A stretch of DNA of 5,653 bases from Pseudomonadota bacterium (GCA_023444765.1 JAEXLY010000316.1:1-5653), one strand, 5' to 3'. Numbered from the stretch's first letter, positions 1-5,517 are shown. Numbers and translations: made by a program. The notes: generated by a model from the letters alone, not told the origin.

Positions 1-408
1 GCTGGGGCCTCGGCGCTGGATGCGGCGGGGTGGGTGGACCTCGTCGCGGGCCTGGCGTTGCGCGGCCCCGTGCGCGAGCTGGCCGCGCACGCGTCCTTCG
101 TCGACTGGAGCGGTGGCGTGCTGCGGCTGTCGCTGCCGGCCACCGACGACCACCTCAAGGCACCGTTCCTGGTCTCGCAGCTGGCCAATGCCCTGGCGGC
201 GGGGCTCGGCACCGTGCCGCAGATCCGCTTCGACGAGATCGCCGCGGTCGCCGGCGAGACCCTGCATGCGCGTACCGCCCGCGAGCGCGACGAGCGCCAG
301 GCCGCCGCCGAGAGCGCCTTCCTCTCCGACCCCCACGTGCAGCGGCTGATGCAGCAGCAGGGCGCGCGGGTCGTCCCCGATTCCATCCGACCGTACGACG
401 AAGCCTAG
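1..408 (+). CDS. dnaX: DNA polymerase III subunit tau/gamma, C-terminal end (partial)
   Basis: This is the last 135 codons of a gene whose 5' part lies outside the window; the frame is open from base 1 to a TAG stop at 406-408. DnaX is the ATPase subunit of the clamp loader, and in the full-length tau form its C-terminal domain contacts the polymerase alpha subunit and couples it to the helicase. The visible part has no ATPase motifs, as expected for the C-terminal domain. It shows a compact alpha/beta stretch followed by the typical tail: a charged Arg/Glu/Ala helix and then DPHVQRLMQQQGARVVPDSI, close to the DPxVQxLxxxFGAxVxPxSI ending of gammaproteobacterial tau proteins. ybaB follows after nine bases and recR lies next, which is the conserved dnaX-ybaB-recR order. 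Any programmed tau/gamma frameshift site would be upstream and cannot be assessed. Identification rests on the tail motif plus gene order. Confidence 0.9.
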   Translation, partial: AGASALDAAGWVDLVAGLALRGPVRELAAHASFVDWSGGVLRLSLPATDDHLKAPFLVSQLANALAAGLGTVPQIRFDEIAAVAGETLHARTARERDERQAAAESAFLSDPHVQRLMQQQGARVVPDSIRPYDEA

Positions 409-410
409 GA
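407..410 (+). promoter_or_regulatory. Shine-Dalgarno of ybaB overlapping the dnaX stop
   Basis: AGGA lies seven bases before the ybaB ATG and overlaps the dnaX TAG stop. This supports the ATG at 418 as the start and suggests translation of ybaB by ribosomes finishing dnaX. It contrasts with recR and the HIT gene downstream, which show no such site. Confidence 0.6.
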
Positions 411-417
411 ACACGAC

Positions 418-738
418 ATGCGTGGAAACATCGCCCAGCTGATGCAGCAGGCGCAGAAGATGCAGGAGAACATGCAGCGCGTGCAGCAGGAGATCGCCGC
501 GCTCGAGGTCACGGGCAGTGCCGGTGGCGGCATGGTGAGCGTGACCCTGTCCGGCGCCAAGGAGTGCCGCAAGGTACGCATCGACCCGAGCGTCCTGTCC
601 GACCCGGAGATGGCCGAGGACCTGATCGCGGCCGCCTTCAACGACGCCTCGAACAGGATCGATGCCGCCTCGAAGGAAAAGATGGCCAGCGCCACCGCCG
701 GCATGCCGATCCCGCCGGGGATGAAGCTGCCGTTCTGA
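418..738 (+). CDS. ybaB: YbaB/EbfC family nucleoid-associated protein
   Basis: This encodes a complete 106-residue protein, the usual length for the family. YbaB/EbfC proteins are small dimeric DNA-binding proteins that coat the nucleoid; in several bacteria they affect expression broadly and they are linked genetically to the RecFOR pathway. The sequence has the expected layout. Residues 1-30 form an N-terminal amphipathic helix rich in Met and Gln ([20 protein letters not shown]). A glycine-rich turn follows (SAGGGMVSV, about residues 34-42), then a beta hairpin with KVRIDPSVL, and a second long helix from about residue 63 with an [11 protein letters not shown] core. The tail ends [10 protein letters not shown], a family hallmark. 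The start is the ATG with an AGGA site seven bases upstream. It sits between dnaX and recR, the standard position. The gene ends four bases before an inverted-repeat element that fills the gap to recR. Confidence 0.95.
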   Translation: MRGNIAQLMQQAQKMQENMQRVQQEIAALEVTGSAGGGMVSVTLSGAKECRKVRIDPSVLSDPEMAEDLIAAAFNDASNRIDAASKEKMASATAGMPIPPGMKLPF

Positions 739-742
739 GGCC

Positions 743-829
743 GTGACGGGTGATTCGTGATTCGTGGCTGGCACGGGCGGGTGCGCAGTTCCCGTTCCTT
801 GCCGTTTCGAATCGCCAGCCACCCGTCAC
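743..829 (+). repeat. Inverted heptamer-repeat element between ybaB and recR
   Basis: The left arm is four consecutive 7-bp units at 743-770: GTGACGG, GTGATTC, GTGATTC, GTGGCTG. The right arm, read on the minus strand from 829 to 809, is GTGACGG, GTGGCTG, GCGATTC. The outer ten bases pair perfectly (743-752 with 820-829), and GTGGCTGG at 764-771 can alternatively pair with 815-822, so several registers of a stem are possible. A small inner hairpin (ACGGG 773-777, CCCGT 791-795) sits in the loop. The arms fill the gap: the left begins five bases after the ybaB stop and the right ends twelve bases before the recR ATG. There is no U-tract, so it is not a classical terminator. It is best described as an REP-like intergenic repeat. 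Confidence 0.7.
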
Positions 830-841
830 CAGTCGCATCCA

Positions 842-1435
842 ATGTCCTCACTGCTCGAACAGTTGATCGAAGCCTTCCGCGTGCTGCCGGGCGTGGGCCA
901 GAAGAGCGCGCAGCGCATGGCCTACCACGTGCTCGAGCGCGAGCGTGAGGGTGGTCGGCGGCTGGCCTCGGTGCTGGCCGACGCGGTGGAGCGGATCGGG
1001 CACTGCGCGCGTTGTCGCGACTTCAGCGAAACGGAGGTCTGCGCCACCTGCGCCAGCGCATCGCGCGATCTCCACCAGCTGTGCGTGGTGGAGTCGCCCG
1101 CCGACCGCCTCGCGATCGAGCAGGCCACCGGCTACCGCGGGCTCTACTTCGTGCTGCAGGGGCGGCTGTCGCCGCTCGACGGCATCGGCCCGCGCGAGAT
1201 CGGCCTGGACCGCCTCGATGCGCGCCTGCGCGAGGGCGAGGTGCAGGAACTGATCATCGCCACCAATCCGACCGTCGAAGGCGAAGCCACCGCGCACTAC
1301 CTGGCGCAGCTTGCGCGCCAGTACCAGGTCAAGCCCAGCCGCCTGGCCCACGGCGTGCCGCTGGGCGGGGAGCTGGAGTACGTGGATCGCGGCACCCTGT
1401 CGCATGCGTTCGGGTCGCGCAGCGAAATGGCGTGA
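842..1435 (+). CDS. recR: Recombination protein RecR
   Basis: This encodes 197 residues, the usual RecR length. RecR acts with RecO (and RecF) to load RecA onto SSB-coated single-stranded gaps in recombinational DNA repair; it forms a ring that encircles DNA. Family landmarks appear in order. A helix-hairpin-helix motif [13 protein letters not shown] spans residues 15-27. A four-cysteine zinc module has C55, C58, C67 and C70. A Toprim domain begins at [12 protein letters not shown] (residues 82-93) and continues with the nearly invariant [11 protein letters not shown] (residues 107-117). NPTVEGEAT and the C-terminal [21 protein letters not shown] segment follow. The ATG at 842 was chosen because it gives the canonical [12 protein letters not shown] start; the frame is open further upstream to 764, but that extension runs through the repeat element and is unlike RecR. 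No Shine-Dalgarno is visible before the ATG; the right arm of the repeat lies there instead. It completes the dnaX-ybaB-recR cluster. Confidence 0.97.
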   Translation: MSSLLEQLIEAFRVLPGVGQKSAQRMAYHVLEREREGGRRLASVLADAVERIGHCARCRDFSETEVCATCASASRDLHQLCVVESPADRLAIEQATGYRGLYFVLQGRLSPLDGIGPREIGLDRLDARLREGEVQELIIATNPTVEGEATAHYLAQLARQYQVKPSRLAHGVPLGGELEYVDRGTLSHAFGSRSEMA

Positions 1436-1438
1436 GGG

Positions 1439-1584
1439 CGTGATGGGTGGATTGGTGGCTGGTGGGGCGGTGCAGCGTCGCCGGCCTCGCGAAAGGAGCG
1501 CAGCATTCCCAGGGGCGGCATCCCTTGCGACGCCCGTGACGACAATCCGATAGGCTGTCCCCAATCACCAATCCACCCATCACG
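1439..1584 (+). repeat. 146-bp element with perfect 18-bp inverted ends, recR-HIT gap
   Basis: The ends are an exact inverted repeat: CGTGATGGGTGGATTGGT at 1439-1456 and its reverse complement at 1567-1584. The arms are built of 7-bp units. The left reads GTGATGG, GTGGATT, GGTGGCT, GGTGGGG from 1440; the right, on the minus strand from 1583, reads GTGATGG, GTGGATT, GGTGATT. The arms continue to match imperfectly (4 of 6 bases) beyond the 18 bp. The roughly 110-base core has its own inner stem, GCGTCGC at 1475-1481 with GCGACGC at 1527-1533, and a near-direct repeat (1500-1510 and 1515-1524). The element starts four bases after the recR stop and ends nine bases before the HIT start codon. I see no convincing gene in it. 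It resembles the ybaB-recR element in unit sequence and placement and could be a MITE/BIME-like dispersed repeat. Confidence 0.75.
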
Positions 1585-1593
1585 TCGCTCTCC

Positions 1594-1935
1594 ATGTCCA
1601 CCATCTTCCATAAGATCATCCGCCGCGAGATTCCCGCCGACATCGTGTTCGAGGACGAGCACGTCATCGCCTTTCGCGATATCGCGCCGCAGGCGCCGGT
1701 GCACGTGCTGTTCGTGCCCAAGGAGGACTTCGCGACCCTCGACGACGTCCCCGCCGACCGGCCGGAGATCGTCGGCCGCCTCGCGCTGGCCGCGGCTGCC
1801 TACGCCAGGGCCCAGGGTTTTGCCGAAGACGGTTACCGCGTGGTCATGAACTGCAACGGCGACGGCGGGCAGACCGTGTTCCAGATCCACCTGCACCTGC
1901 TCGCGGGCGCGCCTCTGGGCCGGTTCGGCGCCTGA
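1594..1935 (+). CDS. hinT: HIT-family purine nucleoside phosphoramidase, HinT-like
   Basis: This encodes a complete 113-residue protein, typical for single-domain HIT proteins. HinT enzymes are small cytoplasmic homodimers that hydrolyse AMP-linked phosphoramidates such as adenylated lysine conjugates. The N-terminus TIFHKIIRREIPADIVFEDE, then AFRDIAPQAPVHVLFVPK, then GYRVVMNCNGDGGQ near residues 80-93, align well with E. coli HinT from memory. The histidine-triad motif is at residues 97-103 and reads Q-I-H-L-H-L-L. H99 is the expected nucleophile and H101 the third histidine. The first histidine of HxHxHxx is replaced by Q97 (codon CAG at 1882-1884). The protein ends soon after the motif (APLGRFGA), so the longer C-terminal tail of E. 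coli HinT is missing. The ATG at 1594 gives the normal start; no Shine-Dalgarno is visible and the repeat arm ends nine bases upstream. The gene converges on slp from the opposite strand. Whether it is cotranscribed with recR is unclear. Confidence 0.92.
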   Translation: MSTIFHKIIRREIPADIVFEDEHVIAFRDIAPQAPVHVLFVPKEDFATLDDVPADRPEIVGRLALAAAAYARAQGFAEDGYRVVMNCNGDGGQTVFQIHLHLLAGAPLGRFGA

Positions 1936-2030
1936 TCGGCCCGTGGCCGCGCAACTGGCGCGATCAGGCCGGGCCAAGCGCTTCCTGTCGGGCTGCAGGC
2001 CACGGAGTCACCCCACATCGGAGTGCTCCG
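1930..2030. other. Cluster of inverted repeats in the convergent HIT/slp gap
   Basis: Three short inverted repeats lie just after the HIT gene. GCCTGATCG (1930-1938, spanning the stop codon) pairs with CGATCAGGC (1961-1969). CCGTGGCC (1941-1948) pairs with GGCCACGG (1998-2005). CGGAG-T-CAC (2003-2011) pairs with GTGCTCCG (2023-2030), leaving one bulged base. The first two interlock, so they are mutually exclusive or pseudoknot-like. No T-tract follows directly; a run of five T at 2056-2060 is 25 bases further on. A role in ending transcription between the convergent genes is plausible but unproven. Confidence 0.35.
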
Positions 2031-2062
2031 GTCGCGCCGCTCCAGCGAGAGGCCGTTTTTCC

Positions 2063-2090
2063 CGGTCACCAATCGCGAATCGCCACTCGC
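2063..2090 (-). repeat. Tandem heptamer tract after the slp stop codon
   Basis: Read on the minus strand, the bases after slp form four consecutive 7-bp units: GCGAGTG, GCGATTC, GCGATTG, GTGACCG. They start four bases after the slp TGA. Unit sequence, phase and distance from the stop match the left arms of the elements after ybaB and recR. No facing partner arm is evident in the remaining gap to the HIT gene, so this copy looks solitary or half-degraded. Confidence 0.6.
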
Positions 2091-2094
2091 GCCT

Positions 2095-2580
2095 TCACCA
2101 CCAGCCCCACCAGGGCCACGGCTCCGGCCGGGTGATCACGTGCACCGCCTCGCGCCTGGGCCACAGGTACACGACGTTCGCTGCGACCTTCGGGAATCGG
2201 TAGTCGTACTCGCCGATCCGGCGGGTCTCGTATCCGGTGACGGTGCCGGAGAAGGTGACTTCGCGGTTGACCTCGAACACGGCCGGGTCGTAGAAGCCGG
2301 CGCGGCAGGCGATGAAGCGGCCATTGCTGTCGTCGCTCGACCACCAGGGACGGCCGGTCGAGGTCAGGCGGGTGGAGATCATCTCGAAGCAGGTCTCGTT
2401 CGGCCCGGGTTCCACCCGGACGATGCGTCCGCCCCAGCGGACCGGCAGGCCGGTCGCATCCGATTCCACGGCCGCATGCGGCGTGATCTGGCTGAACTCG
2501 CCCCGCAGCGGCCTGGGCTGCGAGGCGCAGGCGGCGAGCAGCAGGGTTGCGGCAACGGGAAGCAGGAGGCGGGCGGTCAT
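2095..2580 (-). CDS. slp: Slp-family outer-membrane lipoprotein
   Basis: This encodes 161 residues with a lipoprotein signal: MTAR, a hydrophobic stretch, then LAAC with the lipidated cysteine at C18 and Ala at +2, which predicts outer-membrane sorting. The mature part carries the Slp/YeaY family pattern: VRWGGRIVRVEPGPNETCFE (residues 47-66), TGRPWWSSDDSNGRFIA (75-91), GFYDPAVFEVNREVTFSGTVTG-like strand region (95-116), then IGEYDYRFPKV (122-132) and YLWP. Slp was described in E. coli as a starvation/stationary-phase-inducible lipoprotein; its exact role is unknown. Two cysteines remain in the mature protein, C64 and C92, and could form a disulfide. The C-terminus is unusually tryptophan-rich (PEPWPWWGWW). 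The ATG overlaps the tgpA TGA as ATGA, implying translational coupling, and there is no strong independent ribosome site. It is the last gene of the minus-strand operon. Confidence 0.9.
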   Translation of the reverse strand: MTARLLLPVAATLLLAACASQPRPLRGEFSQITPHAAVESDATGLPVRWGGRIVRVEPGPNETCFEMISTRLTSTGRPWWSSDDSNGRFIACRAGFYDPAVFEVNREVTFSGTVTGYETRRIGEYDYRFPKVAANVVYLWPRREAVHVITRPEPWPWWGWW

Positions 2581-4553
2581 GGCGGCGGTTCCGGTCGGTC
2601 GGATCGTGCGGGGCGGTGCCTGCGCAGGGCGCGGATCAGCGGGCGGGGATCGGCGGCGGCACTGCGCGGAGCGTAGCGCCAGTCTTCGAAACGCGCAGTG
2701 AGCGCCAGCAGGGCCTCGGCGTCGCGGGGCCGCGCTGCAGCCACCCGTTGCGCCCAACGCAACGACGGCTCGTGCGGCGCCCGCGCCAGGCCCAGTTTCG
2801 CGTAGCGCGCGCCCAGGCGACGCCAGGCCGCCACCACGGCATCGCCGCTGCGTTCGGCGCGGGCGGTCAGCCACAGCATCCAGGCCAGGGCCAGGACGGC
2901 TCCGCCCGCGAACAGCCCGATCAGCCCGCGTGCGCCGGCTCCTTCCAGTCCCAGCGGCCGCAGCATCGCCATCTGCCGGGTGGCGTCGAAGCCCAGCACC
3001 AGGTCGTTCCAGCCGCGGCGCAGCCAGTCGCCGACGTCCAGTACCGGCCCCAGCCCCGGCAGGGCGCCGAATCCACCGGCGCCGGCACGGTCGGCGATGG
3101 TGTCGTAGATGCGCTCGGGCGCGACCGCGGCAGTGGGATCGACGCGCACCCAGCCGCGGCCCTCCAGCCACACCTCGGCCCAGGCATGGGCATCGGAGTT
3201 GCGCACGATCCAGTAGCCGCCGATGGGATTCCGATAGCCACCCGCATAGCCGGTCACCACGCGCGCCGGGATGCCGGCGGCGCGCATCAGGATCACGAAG
3301 GCCGAACTGAAATGTTCGCAGAACCCCTGCTTCCATTCGAACAGGAATTCGTCGGCCGAGTGGCGGCCGGGCAGGGGCGTGGACAGGGTATAGCCGAACT
3401 CCGCGCGGACCATCGCCATGGCGCGGCCGACGATCGCGGCATCGCCGCCCGCGCCGGCCTCGCGGCGCCACTGCCGGCCGAGGGCGACGGTGCGCGGGTT
3501 GAATCCCTCGGGGAGGCGCAGGGCGCTGGCGCGCACGAACGGCAGCAGCTGCGGCTCGAAGCGGCGAGGCGGCGCGGCGTCCATGCGCCAGCGGCTCACC
3601 GACGCGATCGGCGATCCCGCCTCCAGCGTGTAGTCCCAGGACAGTCGCGTGCCCTGCGGCACGGCGCCGGGCAGTTCCAGCGCCACCACGGTGCGGCGGT
3701 CGCTCGGCTCCAGCACGATCTCGTAGTCCCAGCGGGTCGCCTCGCGGGTGGTCGCCGGTGGCGGCAGGGCCTCGAGTCGGCGCGCCCGTGTCCAGGTGCG
3801 TCCGTCGTAGTCCATCAGCACCGGGCCGCGCCAGTACATCTGCGACTGCGGCGGGACCGCGCCGAAGAAGCTGGCGCGCAGCGCCGGGGTGTCGTCGTTC
3901 ATCAGCTCCAGCCACTCGCCCGGCGCCATCTCGTCGGAGAGGCCGGGGCGGGCCAGCGCGCGCTCGGGCACCCCCCACAGTGGCGAACCCAGGCGCGGGA
4001 ACAGCCAGAAAGCGGCCAGCGCGAGCGGAAGACCGACCAGCAGCAGCCTGCCTATGAACACGATCCGCCGGCGCGGTGCCACCGGTGTGGCGTCTCCCGA
4101 TTCCTGGCCGGCCAGTTGCGCCATCGCGGCCAGCGCGACGATCGCGCCCAGCAGTCCGAGTACGAGCGACAGCGGACCCTGGTCGAGCAGGAAGGTGGAG
4201 AACGGGGCGAACAGGGCGAAGCCGACCAGGCTGCGGGCGTCGCGAAGCGTGGCCAGCTCGCCGGGCTTGATCGCCAGCATCGCCGCCAGCAGGGCACAGG
4301 CGGTATCGCGGCCCAGGCTGAAGCGCGACACCGCCATGACCGCGCCCACCAGGCACAGCGCCAGCCCGATGCGCAGCCAGGCAGGCAGCGGACGCCGCCA
4401 TGAGGCCACTGCCACGAGCAGGCCGGCGGCGACACTGGCCGAGGCCAGGGGCAGCGGGAGTTGCGGCAACAGCGGCAGCAGGCAGGCCGCGGCCGCAGCG
4501 AGCGCCCAGCCGCGACTCGCCCGATCCAGCGCGACAGGCTCAACCCTCGGCAC
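2577..4553 (-). CDS. tgpA: TgpA-type membrane transglutaminase (DUF3488/TGase-like/DUF4129)
   Basis: This encodes 658 residues, close to the usual length of TgpA, the essential Pseudomonas aeruginosa inner-membrane protein with a periplasmic transglutaminase-like domain. About five hydrophobic segments lie N-terminally (roughly 16-51, 60-76, 108-123, 128-147, 164-185). A long periplasmic part follows, then a transmembrane helix near 542-562 and a cytoplasmic DUF4129-like tail. The cysteine-protease-like triad is complete: C412 in QGFCEHFSSAF, H456 in NSDAHAWAEVW and D472 in WVRVDPTAAV. The protein is therefore predicted to be catalytically competent; the natural substrate of the family is not established. 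The GTG at 4551-4553 was chosen because GAGGGAG lies six bases upstream and the hydrophobic region begins soon after. This start lies inside the 3' end of the DUF58 gene (14-bp overlap). The stop overlaps the slp ATG. The frame is open further upstream, but that part is only a shadow of the DUF58 gene. Confidence 0.93.
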   Translation of the reverse strand: MPRVEPVALDRASRGWALAAAAACLLPLLPQLPLPLASASVAAGLLVAVASWRRPLPAWLRIGLALCLVGAVMAVSRFSLGRDTACALLAAMLAIKPGELATLRDARSLVGFALFAPFSTFLLDQGPLSLVLGLLGAIVALAAMAQLAGQESGDATPVAPRRRIVFIGRLLLVGLPLALAAFWLFPRLGSPLWGVPERALARPGLSDEMAPGEWLELMNDDTPALRASFFGAVPPQSQMYWRGPVLMDYDGRTWTRARRLEALPPPATTREATRWDYEIVLEPSDRRTVVALELPGAVPQGTRLSWDYTLEAGSPIASVSRWRMDAAPPRRFEPQLLPFVRASALRLPEGFNPRTVALGRQWRREAGAGGDAAIVGRAMAMVRAEFGYTLSTPLPGRHSADEFLFEWKQGFCEHFSSAFVILMRAAGIPARVVTGYAGGYRNPIGGYWIVRNSDAHAWAEVWLEGRGWVRVDPTAAVAPERIYDTIADRAGAGGFGALPGLGPVLDVGDWLRRGWNDLVLGFDATRQMAMLRPLGLEGAGARGLIGLFAGGAVLALAWMLWLTARAERSGDAVVAAWRRLGARYAKLGLARAPHEPSLRWAQRVAAARPRDAEALLALTARFEDWRYAPRSAAADPRPLIRALRRHRPARSDRPEPPP

Positions 4554-5517
4554 GGGATTCTCCCTCGCGCGGCAACAGCGCCAGCGCGCGCAGGCAGGCG
4601 TGCCGGTGCGCCGCGCCATGTCCGGGACCCAGCTCGGGCTGGCCCGGCAGGCGCAGGCGGTAGCGTCGCGATTCGCGCTCGGCTTCGTCCACCCAGCGCG
4701 CCAGGCGGCGGATGCGGTCTTCGTGGCGCAGCCCGTGCAGCGCCTGCCAGTCCAGCACGACGTCCGCGCCCAGCGGCTGCTCGAACTCGCGCACCAGCAG
4801 CGCGTCGCGCCGTGCGGAGGCTTTCCACGCCACCGCACGCAGGCTGTCGCCGCGGCGCCAGTCGCGCAGATGGTGGACGTCGTCGCCGCCCGGCGAGACC
4901 CGGGACTGTGCGCGCTCGCCCCGTCCCGCGGGCAGGGGCGGGCCGGCGGCTTCCGGTGCGGGATAGACCAGCAGCGGGGCGTCCGCCCACACGTAAGCCC
5001 AGGCGCGGGCCAACCCCAGGGGCTGCGTGGTCGAGATGCGCAGCCGCCCCGGGTCCAGCCAGCCGCGCACGCTGGTGGCGAGCGGCAGGTCTGCCTCGCC
5101 GGTGCCGTGGTCCAGGGCGAGTCCGGTGGCCTGCCCGCCGCCCGCCAGGCGCAGACCCCGCCGTTCCCGGCCGTCGCCGGCGCGGGCATGCACGCGCAAC
5201 TGCAGCGGGCTGCCGGCGGGCACCGGTTCGGCGCCGATCGCGTGGATCTCCAGACCGCTGAGCTGCAGCTGGGCCTGGATCAGGCTGGCGATGCCGGCGC
5301 CCGCGAGCAGCAGGCACAGCAGCAGCGCCGGATTGTTGTTGTAGTTGAGCGCGCCTGCTCCCATGGCCAGCAGCAGCAGGCTGAAGAACAGGCCGAAGCG
5401 TGTCGGCAGGACATAGATGCGATGCCGGTCGAAGCGTACCGGCAGCGATGCGGGGCCGCGCCTGCGCGCCCAGGCATCGAAGCGCGCCTCCAGCCGCCTG
5501 CGCAGTCGGCCGGGCAT
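4540..5517 (-). CDS. DUF58 domain-containing membrane protein
   Basis: This encodes 325 residues. A basic, Arg-rich N-terminus (residues 1-33) is followed by two transmembrane helices (about 41-57 and 63-80) joined by a short NYNNNP turn. The pattern LPTRFGLFF...GALNYNNNPALLL is characteristic of proteobacterial DUF58 proteins. The DUF58 core lies at about residues 210-250: GGDDVHHLRDWRRGDSLRAV, then WKASAR and LLVREFEQP, matching the family's R-x-Y/W-x-x-GD-x-x-R-x-I/V-x-W-x-x-SAR layout. The biochemical function is unknown. In many bacteria the gene sits beside a moxR AAA+ ATPase and a transglutaminase or von Willebrand-type protein, and the set is thought to act in envelope protein maturation. 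The ATG at 5517 is the only good start: the frame is closed by a stop at 5599-5601 with no other ATG, GTG or TTG between. GGACGG eight or so bases upstream is a weak ribosome site. The 3' end overlaps tgpA by 14 bp. Confidence 0.9.
   Translation of the reverse strand: MPGRLRRRLEARFDAWARRRGPASLPVRFDRHRIYVLPTRFGLFFSLLLLAMGAGALNYNNNPALLLCLLLAGAGIASLIQAQLQLSGLEIHAIGAEPVPAGSPLQLRVHARAGDGRERRGLRLAGGGQATGLALDHGTGEADLPLATSVRGWLDPGRLRISTTQPLGLARAWAYVWADAPLLVYPAPEAAGPPLPAGRGERAQSRVSPGGDDVHHLRDWRRGDSLRAVAWKASARRDALLVREFEQPLGADVVLDWQALHGLRHEDRIRRLARWVDEAERESRRYRLRLPGQPELGPGHGAAHRHACLRALALLPREGESRAEG
4560..4566 (-). promoter_or_regulatory. Shine-Dalgarno of tgpA inside the DUF58 gene
   Basis: Read on the minus strand, GAGGGAG ends six bases before a GTG at 4553-4551. 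It is the best ribosome site near the junction and decides the tgpA start, because the reading frame itself stays open far upstream and there is no nearby ATG. Confidence 0.6.

Noticed and set aside
30..746. Open frame of 238 codons overlapping the dnaX end and ybaB on the plus strand
   Set aside because: Arg/Pro/Ala-rich shadow; the two other frames hold clear DnaX and YbaB protein sequence.
764..841. Possible 26-codon N-terminal extension of RecR
   Set aside because: It runs through the repeat element and is unlike RecR; the ATG at 842 gives the canonical N-terminus and length.
1525..1556. Promoter-like TTGCGA with GATAGG 18 bases later, upstream of the HIT gene
   Set aside because: The -10 part matches poorly and the region lies inside the repeat element; too weak to annotate without RNA start data.
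1463..1566. Small antisense protein within the core of the recR-HIT element
   Set aside because: The minus strand is open here, but as part of a longer frame that runs through recR on one side and the repeat arms on the other; there is no ribosome site or recognisable domain.
2056..2060. Run of five T as a terminator for the HIT gene
   Set aside because: No stable GC-rich hairpin ends immediately before it; the nearest stem ends about 25 bases upstream.
743..2090. Heptamer tracts as a CRISPR array or coding repeats
   Set aside because: Units are 7 bp without spacers, tracts are only 3-4 units long, intergenic and in inverted pairs.
2581..4401. Upstream open extension of the slp frame through most of tgpA on the minus strand
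   Set aside because: The Arg/Gly/Ala-rich translation has no domain; the true slp start is the ATG at 2580, which begins a lipoprotein signal peptide.
2547..4403. Long open frame of 618 codons on the plus strand opposite tgpA
   Set aside because: It is antisense to tgpA, is extremely rich in Arg, Gln, Ala and Gly with no recognisable domain, and is the expected by-product of GC-rich codon bias.
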